A stretch of 56,959 bases of DNA from Chitinophagaceae bacterium T5-Br10_B2g13 (GTDB lineage: Bacteria > Bacteroidota > Rhodothermia > Balneolales > Balneolaceae), in contig LKNA01000011.1 in assembly GCA_001564065.1 (NCBI GenBank), positions 1 through 56,959 of the forward strand, read 5' to 3'. Positions 1 through 7,415 of the stretch are shown piece after piece. Under the pieces are notes generated by a model. The model made no database searches and had not been told where the DNA came from. It saw nothing but the letters and a program-made list of their open reading frames with translations. The position numbers and the translations under genes were made by a program. How positions within the stretch are numbered: the stretch's first letter is position 1; the number at the start of each line of letters is the position of its first letter.

Positions 1-183
1 AAAGGCGGCAAAGGATTTTACATCGCGGCAGGCCTCTCCTTCAGTTTTATCTACCTGGCTACAATGAAAGTGATTGAACCATTTGGCGCGGCCGGTGTAC
101 TAACACCGGAATTCGCGGCATTTTTCCCCCACCTTTTATTCTTTGTTATAGGTTTACTGGCCCTTATTCTCGCTAAAAAGTAG
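1..183 (+). CDS. C-terminal end of LptF/LptG (YjgP/YjgQ) family permease, partial
   Basis: The window opens inside a reading frame that ends at the TAG at 181-183. The 60 visible residues form two hydrophobic helices separated by a short loop with the pattern PFGAAGVLTPEFAAFFPH, which is how LptF/LptG permeases of the lipopolysaccharide export machine usually end (G-x-GF, a helix, a PFG loop, a last helix, then a Lys-rich tail). The family extracts LPS from the inner membrane together with LptB. It converges on the DUF3467 gene with only 7 bases between the stops. The family call rests on the C-terminal segment alone, and I cannot tell LptF from LptG. Confidence 0.65.
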   Translation, partial: KGGKGFYIAAGLSFSFIYLATMKVIEPFGAAGVLTPEFAAFFPHLLFFVIGLLALILAKK

Positions 184-190
184 CTTTGAA

Positions 191-517
191 TTACGCTTCA
201 GGTTTTGGCCCCCTGTAATTAAACGGTACGTCAAACTTATCTTTAGAGGCCGTTGAAATCTGGCCGTTTTCCGCTTCATATTTTCGAATATTTTCATTCA
301 GTGCATTGGCCAGTCTTTTGGCGTGATCAGGAGTCATGATGATCCGCTTAACAACTTTAGCTTTGGGTACCGCCGGCATCATTGATATGAAATCGAAAAC
401 AAATTCTGACGGGGAGTGAGTGATCATTACAAGGTTGGAGTAGGTCCCCGGGGCCTCGTCCTCTTTAAGTTCAATTTCTATTGATTTACCTTTTTGCTGT
501 CTTTTCTTTTGGTCCAT
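191..517 (-). CDS. DUF3467 domain-containing protein
   Basis: This 108-residue soluble protein has a Lys/Arg/Gln-rich N-terminus and then the DUF3467 pattern: EAPGTYSNLVMITHSPSEF, a hydrophobic FDFISMMP segment, and a PDHAKRLANALNENI helix. The family is widespread in Bacteroidota and relatives and has no established function. No signal peptide or membrane segment is visible, so it is probably cytoplasmic. It lies 114 bases downstream of the bacilliredoxin-like gene on the same strand and may be transcribed with it, but the gap leaves this open. The family assignment is fairly secure; no role is proposed. Confidence 0.8.
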   Translation of the reverse strand: MDQKKRQQKGKSIEIELKEDEAPGTYSNLVMITHSPSEFVFDFISMMPAVPKAKVVKRIIMTPDHAKRLANALNENIRKYEAENGQISTASKDKFDVPFNYRGPKPEA

Positions 518-631
518 AGTGGAGATATTTCACTGATTCTTGGTTAACTCTAAATATTCATGATGAAGATGAACACATATTGTGAAAAAGTCCAAATATG
601 ATTTATATCAACTGGTATTGTTAAACAGCGA

Positions 632-1021
632 TCAATCCTGAATAGCTTTTTTTAACTGCTCCTTATCTATTGCTGAATGCGACGCGTGCCAGTATACTTT
701 TCCGTTTTTCATAACCAGTACCTGGGGAGATTCATGATCAACACCGGTTTTAGCTGCTATGCTTCCAGAAACTTGCCTGTTTTTGATCACATCAACAAAA
801 TGAAAGCCGATCTCTTCGCTGCACTCTTCCATCACCTCTTCCACTTTGATTTTGCTAAAAATACAAACTGCACAATTGTAACTGTGCTTATAGATAACCT
901 GAGTACCGGAATCCGGATTTAACAGTTCATCCAAATTTTCATCCGTTTCAGGCAGGTTCCATTTTTCCGAAAGCTGAGGACGACCGCCCATCATTCCGCG
1001 CAAACCACTCAAAAAACTCAT
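632..1021 (-). CDS. ytxJ: YtxJ-type monothiol bacilliredoxin (DUF2847)
   Basis: A 129-residue thioredoxin-fold protein. The core IYKHSYNCAVC has cysteines at residues 50 and 53, followed by FHFVDVIKNRQVSGSIAAKT and a cis-proline region SPQVLVMKNGKVYWHASH, which fits the YtxJ/BrxC family of low-molecular-weight-thiol redox proteins. Family members remove bacillithiol or similar adducts from protein cysteines in the cytoplasm. The usual active site is a single Cys followed by Pro-Ile-Ser; here a second Cys makes CAVC, so a dithiol mechanism is possible (inference). It starts 3 bases after the phosphofructokinase stop, so it is the third gene of the YciO-pfk-ytxJ operon. Confidence 0.8.
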   Translation of the reverse strand: MSFLSGLRGMMGGRPQLSEKWNLPETDENLDELLNPDSGTQVIYKHSYNCAVCIFSKIKVEEVMEECSEEIGFHFVDVIKNRQVSGSIAAKTGVDHESPQVLVMKNGKVYWHASHSAIDKEQLKKAIQD

Positions 1022-1024
1022 ATA

Positions 1025-2101
1025 TCAATCACCTAAACAGATTCCTATTTCTCGTGCCGTCTGTATAGTATCTCCATCCAGCGGTACAAGTTTTATTCTA
1101 TCAGCTACATCAGAGAGAGGAATTCTTCGAATCTCGTTCTGCTGCATTACAATCATTTTATTAAACTCTTTCTGCTCCAGCGCCCGGATGGCGGCGGCTC
1201 CAAACCGGAGCGACATCAGTCTGTCGCTTGTGGATGGTGAACCGCCTCTTTGAAGATGGCCCAGTACAAGAGATCTAGCCTCCTTACCCGTCTTTTCGGA
1301 TAGTACTTTCTCCAGATACTCCCCCACACCACCAAGCTGTTCGGACTGCCCAATAACCTTGCCTTTCACAAAGTGATCTCCACCCACTTCTTTTGATCCC
1401 TCTGCGACGACAACTATTGAGTAGGTTTCACCTTTCTCCTCTTTTTCCAGGATTTTATTAGCGATAGAGTCAATAGAAAACTCAATTTCAGGAATCAAAA
1501 TCACATCTGCGGATGCTGATAACCCTGAGTGAAGGGCTATCCATCCGGCATACCGCCCCATCACTTCAACAACCATTATTCTGCGATGAGATTCTGCCGT
1601 TGTGGTAATTTTATCAATTGCTTCAGTGGCTGTGCTCACCGCAGTATCGAATCCCAGGGTTATCTCACAGCCCCAGATATCATTATCTATCGTTTTTGGA
1701 ACACCGACTACCGGCACTCCCTTTTGGGAAAGTCTGTTTGCAATCCGCATGGAACCATCCCCGCCAATGGCAACGAGTGCATCGATATTGTGTGATTTGA
1801 ATACTTCAACTGCCTCATCCGAACGATCCTCAAGATCCCATGATCCATCCTCTTTTTGATAGGGCATTTCAAATGGATTTCCGCGATTGGCTGTACCCAA
1901 AATGGTACCTCCCTGCATGGTAATACCGCGTACCCTGTCTCTTGTGAGCGGGATGAATGGTTCAGACGTGTAGAGCGATCCATATCCGTTCCGGATCCCG
2001 AATACTTCCCAGCCGCGCCGTAGTGCAGAAAGCGTGGCGGCGCGGATGGCAGCATTCAGCCCGGGCGCATCACCACCTCCGGTGTTGATCGCAATCTTCA
2101 T
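1025..2101 (-). CDS. pfkA: 6-phosphofructokinase, ATP-type
   Basis: This 358-residue enzyme should phosphorylate fructose-6-phosphate to fructose-1,6-bisphosphate in glycolysis. The visible signatures are an N-terminal NTGGGDAPGLNAAIR nucleotide loop, GGDGS at residues 113-117, PKTIDND at 135-141 with the catalytic Asp139, and RIMVVEVMGR near 174-183 for the sugar phosphate. GGDGS rather than GGDD at the phosphate-donor site argues for ATP rather than pyrophosphate. The length is slightly above the 320-residue E. coli-type enzyme and fits the longer clade III relatives. Its ATG overlaps the stop of the upstream YciO-type gene by 4 bases, so the two are translationally coupled. Confidence 0.93.
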   Translation of the reverse strand: MKIAINTGGGDAPGLNAAIRAATLSALRRGWEVFGIRNGYGSLYTSEPFIPLTRDRVRGITMQGGTILGTANRGNPFEMPYQKEDGSWDLEDRSDEAVEVFKSHNIDALVAIGGDGSMRIANRLSQKGVPVVGVPKTIDNDIWGCEITLGFDTAVSTATEAIDKITTTAESHRRIMVVEVMGRYAGWIALHSGLSASADVILIPEIEFSIDSIANKILEKEEKGETYSIVVVAEGSKEVGGDHFVKGKVIGQSEQLGGVGEYLEKVLSEKTGKEARSLVLGHLQRGGSPSTSDRLMSLRFGAAAIRALEQKEFNKMIVMQQNEIRRIPLSDVADRIKLVPLDGDTIQTAREIGICLGD

Positions 2102-2778
2102 ACGCTTTCAGGGGTATCTAAGGTGAACCCTTCCAGCGCAATCGCTTCATTAAGTCGTTCCATCCCCAGTCCTTCTCTTAGCAGAACCGGCTGATCGCCC
2201 GTTAGATCGATAATACTGGTCTCCTCATCAGAAAGCTCATCAAGCTGGTCGTCCACCACTACATCAACCACCTTATCGAATCGGTTCAGATACATCTCTT
2301 TGTTCCCATCTTCAGGACTTCCAAATTCAACGTTAGGCAGCTTGGCTGTAATCGCCAGCACAGGGTGTCCCAGCTCATTAATCAGATCAAGACATACGGA
2401 ATGATCCGGCACGCGAATACCAACTGTTCGTTTCTTGGGATGAGTAAGCAGGCGCGGAACTTCGCGGGTTGCCGGTAAAATAAATGTATATGGGCCCGGA
2501 ATAAGGCGTTTGATCAGTTTAAAATTATCGTCATTTAAGTGTGCAAAAATGGAAACGTTCTCCAGGCTGTTGCACATAACGGTTAAATGATCGTTTTTGT
2601 CGAGCTGTCGAATTTTTCGGATTCGTTCAATGCCCTTCTTGTTCTTATAATCACAAATTAAAGCATACTGACTATCAGTCGGTAAAATCATCACCGAACC
2701 ATCAATAAGTTCATCGGTAAGTTCAAAAATTTTCTTTTTGTGGGGAGCGTCATGATGAAGCTTAACTCTTTGAGACAT
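2098..2778 (-). CDS. YciO-type Sua5/YrdC family protein
   Basis: A 226-residue member of the Sua5/YrdC/YciO fold. The segments IDGSVMILPTDSQYALICD, LTVMCNSLENVS, PGPYTFILPATREVPR and KKRTVGIRVPDHS are the family's nucleotide and threonine-binding stretches in order. The PGPYTFILPAT and KKRTVGIRVPDH versions match the YciO subgroup better than bona fide TsaC/Sua5. TsaC/Sua5 makes threonylcarbamoyl-AMP for the t6A37 modification of tRNA; the role of YciO proteins is less certain, with tRNA modification or RNA-related activity suggested. It is the first gene of the minus-strand operon and overlaps pfkA by 4 bases. The intergenic region to 3061 is shared with a divergent gene. Confidence 0.85.
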   Translation of the reverse strand: MSQRVKLHHDAPHKKKIFELTDELIDGSVMILPTDSQYALICDYKNKKGIERIRKIRQLDKNDHLTVMCNSLENVSIFAHLNDDNFKLIKRLIPGPYTFILPATREVPRLLTHPKKRTVGIRVPDHSVCLDLINELGHPVLAITAKLPNVEFGSPEDGNKEMYLNRFDKVVDVVVDDQLDELSDEETSIIDLTGDQPVLLREGLGMERLNEAIALEGFTLDTPESV

Positions 2779-3060
2779 ATTCAGCCCTTTTTTTTGATTT
2801 ATGTTGACAGATTTATTCGAATAGAATAGTCACGCTCGCTTACACGACGTAACACTGAGGTTGTACGGTATAAATAGATATGCGTTCCTGTTCCTCCTTT
2901 TCTTTGACCTAAATTATTGATCTTCTGTTTGTTTAAGTAACCAAATTGCTTTTTATATTAATACCATTCCGTTTAACGATTGTCAACGATAGATTTGTAA
3001 TTTTTGTTAAATCACTGCATAGGAACTAACTAATCAAATCACAATAAACTTTAGATATTT

Positions 3061-3768
3061 ATGGATACGAAAATAAAAGCATGGTGGCTGGGACATTCAG
3101 CATTTAGGCTGGAATCTCCATCCGGAAAAGTAATTTACATTGATCCGTTTTTATCTCAGAATCCAAAAACACCTGATGAACATAAGAATCCTGAGGATAT
3201 TGACTACATACTGTTAACTCATGGACATGAAGATCACGTGGGAGATACACTGGAACTCGCTGAAAAGACAGGGTGCACAGTAGTTGCCCAGGTTGAACTT
3301 TCCCACCTCTTAAAGAAGCACGGCCTTAAAGAAGAGCAGCGAGTTGAGTTTAATAAAGGCGGAACCGTACATTTCGATGACTTTTCAGTAACTCTGGTAA
3401 GTGCAAATCACAGCTCCTCTTTCCAGGGTGATTATGCAGGAGAAGCCGGCGGACTTGTGATTTCCTTTGAAGATGATATCTGCTTCTATCATCTGGGAGA
3501 TACAAATATATTTGGTGATCTGGAGCTCTACGGCGAAATGTATCAGCCCCATGTTATCGCTGTACCGATGGGCGACCACTATACAATGGGTCCGCAGGAA
3601 GCCGCAATCTGCTGCGATATGTTAAATGCCAAGATGGCCATTCCTATTCACTATGGTACCTTCCCCGTACTTACCGGCGACCCTGAAGATTTTAAGGAGT
3701 TCACCGCAGAGTACTGCGATACAACTGTTCAAATTCCAAAACCCGGAGAGCAGTTTTTGGGGAATTAA
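3061..3768 (+). CDS. UPF0173 family metal-dependent hydrolase (YtkL-like)
   Basis: A 235-residue metallo-beta-lactamase-fold protein. The N-terminal WWLGHSAFRLESPSGKVIYIDPF and the metal motif THGHEDHVGD (His54, His56, Asp58, His59) are typical of UPF0173. The later segments HLGDTNIFGDL and VPMGDHYTMGPQEAA, plus a C-terminal PIHYGTFPVLTGD, complete the metal site. The length matches the family (about 230). The physiological substrate of this family is not established. It has no signal peptide, stands alone between a divergent operon and the glucan locus, and ends in a strong terminator at 3807. Confidence 0.9.
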   Translation: MDTKIKAWWLGHSAFRLESPSGKVIYIDPFLSQNPKTPDEHKNPEDIDYILLTHGHEDHVGDTLELAEKTGCTVVAQVELSHLLKKHGLKEEQRVEFNKGGTVHFDDFSVTLVSANHSSSFQGDYAGEAGGLVISFEDDICFYHLGDTNIFGDLELYGEMYQPHVIAVPMGDHYTMGPQEAAICCDMLNAKMAIPIHYGTFPVLTGDPEDFKEFTAEYCDTTVQIPKPGEQFLGN

Positions 3769-3806
3769 CCGAAAATATTATAGCTCTATAAAACGAAATA
3801 TCTATT

Positions 3807-3837
3807 GGCTTGATGAGAAATCATCAAGCCTTTTTTT
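3807..3837 (+). terminator. Rho-independent terminator after the UPF0173 gene
   Basis: A perfect 10-bp stem (ggcttgatga at 3807-3816 pairing with tcatcaagcc at 3821-3830) closes a GAAA tetraloop and is followed directly by seven T. This is a textbook intrinsic terminator. It isolates the UPF0173 gene from the glucan locus. Confidence 0.95.
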
Positions 3838-4249
3838 ATTTACCTGAACCTCTGCCAATTCATTTAAGTTTTAAACTTATAAACTTCTCTCTTCATATCG
3901 AATAAGTTTTCTGCTACTAGTCAATCATCAAAATAATCCCACCTCTCAAATAATTTGTAAATCTGACGGCCAAATTCTCAAATCGGTATTTACACGATCT
4001 ATAAAAAGTATTTACAAGGCGATATTTTTTTATTGAATTTGGACCTTTTTATCCAAGTTGCATTTTGTCGGTTTAAACTATTTAAATGTACTTTTATTGG
4101 GTAGAAAAGCGCTTTTATTCCTCTATGTATATACGTTGTATATCTTGTTTGGCCAAAACAGCTTCATTAATGTAGAGACAGAAACTGTTTTACCAGTCAG
4201 TTTCAGCGCATTCTTTACAGAATGGAAATAGTTAATTAATAAGGACTCT
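3838..4249. promoter_or_regulatory. AT-rich leader and presumed control region of the glucan locus
   Basis: About 410 bases with no credible gene. The region is AT-rich. It contains two direct copies of GTATTTACA (3986-3994 and 4008-4016, 22 bases apart), a reverse-oriented TGTAAAT at 3956-3962, and the 12-bp palindrome AAAAGCGCTTTT at 4105-4116. A weak AGGA lies 8-11 bases before the ATG at 4250. Because it precedes the first gene of a 16-kb same-strand cluster, it is the best candidate for the main promoter and operators. I could not identify convincing -33/-7 elements. Confidence 0.5.
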
Positions 4250-7200
4250 ATGAAAGCAAAATTTACAGTAATCTGTCTCACAGTTTTAGGCTTCATATTC
4301 AGCTTTGCCACTCCCTTGATGGCACAGTCTGACCATGTAGTTGTCGAAGAGGGTGAAGATGGATGGAGACTACTTGTCAACGACGAACCTCTGATGGTTA
4401 ACGGTATGAACTGGGATTACTTTCCCATTGGAACCAATTATAACTACAGCATATGGAATGAATCCCCTGAATTTATAATGGAAGCTTTAGACAACGAGAT
4501 GGGTTTACTCCAAAATATGGGAGTTAACGCTATTCGTGTTTACACCGGAATACCGAAAGAGTGGATCGAATATATATACGACAACTATGGAATTTACACC
4601 ATGCTTAATCACGCATTTGGGCGTTACGGCGTCACAATAGACGGGGCATGGATGGGGAATACGGAGTATTCTGATGAAAAAGTGAGAGAGCTTTTGCTCA
4701 GTGAAGTAACAGAGCTGGCCGAAGAGTACCGGGATACGCGTGGCCTTTTACTTTATCTGCTTGGAAATGAGAATAACTATGGACTTTTCTGGGGCGGTGC
4801 TGAAACGGAAGACATCCCTGTAGAAGACCGAATTTCAACGGAAAGAGCCCGACACATGTACCGACTCTTCAATGAGGCTTCTGTAGCTATGAAAGAGATC
4901 GACAGTAATCGGCCTATTGCAATAGCTAATGGTGATTTACTCTTTTTAGATCTGATTGTAGAGTACGCACCTGATATCGACATCTTCGGCTCTAATGTTT
5001 ATCGTGGCTTAACATTCACTGATCTCTACGACAGAGTTAGGGATGAATATGGTAAACCTGTTCTGCTAACCGAATTTGGATCAGACGCTTTTAACGCGAG
5101 GACAAACCAGGAAGATCAGGTAGCTCAGGCACGCTACAAACTCAATAACTGGAAAGATATCTACGAAAATGCCGCCGGAATGGGCCGAGCCAACAACTCC
5201 ATTGGAGGCTTTACTTTTCAATTTAGTGATGGCTGGTGGAAACATGGTCAGACCGAAGATCTGGATGTACACAATACAGAAGCGTCATGGGCTAACGCCG
5301 GCTACCAGTTTGACTACGTTGAAGGTGAAAATAACATGAACGAAGAGTGGTTCGGAATTACAGCTAAAGGACCAACAAATAGTGAGGGTTTTTATGACCT
5401 ATACCCAAGAGCTGCTTACTACGTAATTAAAGATGCACACGAGTTCAACCCGTACGCAGAAGGAGTTACAATGGAAGACCTTCAGCGGCATTTTAATAAT
5501 ATCCGGCTTACAAATGCCAAGTTACAGGCACGAGGCGACAAAGGTGCACTTGAGGCTGAGCGGAATAGCAAAATCAGACTGAGCAGGTTTACTGCGGATT
5601 TTAGAACCTATAACACCGGAGGAAGTCTTCTAACCACTCCTGATGAAGCTGACCAGAATACACGTACATATCCAAACCAGCTGGGTTTCGACCATATGCA
5701 ATCTTTTTACGTAGGAGTTGAGGCTAATCCTGCCCCTAACGTAAGAGGTAACATAGAGTTTAACGTTCTGGGCAATGTTGCTGAAAATCCCATTGATGAA
5801 ATTTTCTATGAAAATCGTGGCCGCCCTGTTGATGTAGCAAACCGGGAGAATGAAGAAGTTACGTTACAATCGCTAAACAGAATTGAGGTTTATCAAGCCA
5901 GTTATAGCTGGAACCACAGTTTATTTGATCTTGACGGGTTTTATCGAACAGGTCACTACCACTGGGCATATGAAGGCGATTTCTTCAACCTTTATCCTGA
6001 AGCAAACTATGGCGATCAAATATTTATTTACAATGGATTAGCTCCTATTGGTTTTGAGCTGTCAGGAAAGAAAAATTTTGATGGATTTAAAATGGCGTTT
6101 GGACCTGAACTTTGGTGGGGAGCAAACCCGGCTGTATTGTTAAAGTATTCCACTACTTTCAGAAATTACGACATTACGGGAATCTACCACGAAGATATTG
6201 CCGAACAGGGTGATATTGAGAGCTCATTCGCTATTCCAAGACCTAAAACCAGACGTGTAACACTTCACGTAGACAGAGATTTTGGAAACTTTGGAGTGCA
6301 GGCAGGTGGTATTTGGGGTGGCCAGCCATTGAATGGCAGACTGTTCCAGATTGCACGCGAGGAAAGTGATGGCAGCATTTCCGTTTACCAGGATGAGATT
6401 AAACCTGAAGATAACTGGGGCGGTAAGCTTAAGCTCACCTACGAAGGTGGCAGGTTTAACTGGTATGCCCAGTCAGCCATAATGGGGCTGGTTGCAGATG
6501 GCGGAGCTGATCAGACTCTCACCTATACAGGCTGGAGACTGAAAGACAGTGGAAGCGGAAACCAGTACAATTTCCTGACCGGTCTTACTTACATGGTTGG
6601 AAACTTTCAAATTGCGCCCAACTTTTTGTGGCAGCAACCTATCGAAGGCCCAATACCATCGAGCGTTGAAGCTCCCGGCAGACCAAGAAATATACTTGAT
6701 GACCCCTTTGTTGTGAGAGGTAACAGAGAGCAGGTAGCCGGAGAGATCCTGATCACGTACGACCCTACCCCGGCAACTTTTATGTATGACTGGGACAGCG
6801 ACCGATCTGAAGATGCTGCATTTGCCATAAGCGCAGGTTTTGTATACCGCCACCTGCCAACTACACAGGATGCCGCTATCGGTATTTTACCTGACGGCCG
6901 GTCAACATTTGCATTCGACGGTGCCCCGGATCCAAAAGATCTCTGGGAAGTACATGCAAGAATTGTATCTAAACCAACCCGAGATTTTGGCATTATAGCG
7001 AATGTATATGGTGGTCCTGCACAGTCGAACGGCAGTGATGATCGCACAATACATCGGTACGGTGTGGATATACGTTCGATCTATAAAAGAGTTATGCTCA
7101 ATAGCTACGTAAAAATTGATGATTGGGGACCATATGACTATCACAGGGATTTCAATCTCACATTTCCACTGCAGCTAATGGGAGACCTCTCAACTACACT

Positions 7201-7399
7201 CTCAAACCCTGATTGGTTTGGTATGCCCGCAACCCGTATAGGTGTACGAGGTACCTGGCGATCCCTGGATCGATTCTCACCGCGCTATGCTCCGGCACAA
7301 CCGGTTAACGAGTTTGATGCGCCCGACCCGAATGCTGCCGCTGGTTTTGATAATGGCAGTGAATGGGAGTTTAGAACTTATATTCAAATAAATATTTAA
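4250..7399 (+). CDS. Secreted clan GH-A glycosidase fused to a C-terminal outer-membrane beta-barrel-like domain
   Basis: A 1049-residue protein with a signal peptide (cleavage likely after Ala25, in LMAQS). Residues ~30-405 form a glycosidase TIM barrel: GVNAIRVYTG, LLYLLGNENNYG (probable acid/base Glu174) and VLLTEFGSDAF (probable nucleophile Glu275), followed by a GGFTFQFSDGWWK segment. The closest relatives by eye are the GH2 catalytic domain and GH72/GH5-like beta-glucan enzymes; I cannot fix the family. Residues ~406-445 look helical. From ~480 to the end, about 570 residues consist of alternating polar/hydrophobic strands rich in Tyr, Trp and Phe with short turns and Asp/Asn/Gly-rich loops, ending in WEFRTYIQINI, as in outer-membrane porins. 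It heads the glucan cluster, 16 bases before the binding lipoprotein. A glycosidase with its own barrel could combine surface hydrolysis and import (inference). Confidence 0.75.
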   Translation: MKAKFTVICLTVLGFIFSFATPLMAQSDHVVVEEGEDGWRLLVNDEPLMVNGMNWDYFPIGTNYNYSIWNESPEFIMEALDNEMGLLQNMGVNAIRVYTGIPKEWIEYIYDNYGIYTMLNHAFGRYGVTIDGAWMGNTEYSDEKVRELLLSEVTELAEEYRDTRGLLLYLLGNENNYGLFWGGAETEDIPVEDRISTERARHMYRLFNEASVAMKEIDSNRPIAIANGDLLFLDLIVEYAPDIDIFGSNVYRGLTFTDLYDRVRDEYGKPVLLTEFGSDAFNARTNQEDQVAQARYKLNNWKDIYENAAGMGRANNSIGGFTFQFSDGWWKHGQTEDLDVHNTEASWANAGYQFDYVEGENNMNEEWFGITAKGPTNSEGFYDLYPRAAYYVIKDAHEFNPYAEGVTMEDLQRHFNNIRLTNAKLQARGDKGALEAERNSKIRLSRFTADFRTYNTGGSLLTTPDEADQNTRTYPNQLGFDHMQSFYVGVEANPAPNVRGNIEFNVLGNVAENPIDEIFYENRGRPVDVANRENEEVTLQSLNRIEVYQASYSWNHSLFDLDGFYRTGHYHWAYEGDFFNLYPEANYGDQIFIYNGLAPIGFELSGKKNFDGFKMAFGPELWWGANPAVLLKYSTTFRNYDITGIYHEDIAEQGDIESSFAIPRPKTRRVTLHVDRDFGNFGVQAGGIWGGQPLNGRLFQIAREESDGSISVYQDEIKPEDNWGGKLKLTYEGGRFNWYAQSAIMGLVADGGADQTLTYTGWRLKDSGSGNQYNFLTGLTYMVGNFQIAPNFLWQQPIEGPIPSSVEAPGRPRNILDDPFVVRGNREQVAGEILITYDPTPATFMYDWDSDRSEDAAFAISAGFVYRHLPTTQDAAIGILPDGRSTFAFDGAPDPKDLWEVHARIVSKPTRDFGIIANVYGGPAQSNGSDDRTIHRYGVDIRSIYKRVMLNSYVKIDDWGPYDYHRDFNLTFPLQLMGDLSTTLSNPDWFGMPATRIGVRGTWRSLDRFSPRYAPAQPVNEFDAPDPNAAAGFDNGSEWEFRTYIQINI

Positions 7400-7415
7400 C
7401 AATTAACCGATCATA

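Noticed and set aside
2990-2997. TAGATTTG, matching the Bacteroidota -7 consensus upstream of the UPF0173 gene
   Set aside because: No TTG element is found at the expected -33 spacing, so it is not a supported promoter.
4250-7399. Interpretation of the barrel-like domain as a TonB-dependent SusC receptor
   Set aside because: There is no TonB box, no plug domain and no carboxypeptidase-like N-terminal domain; the N-terminal half is a glycosidase.
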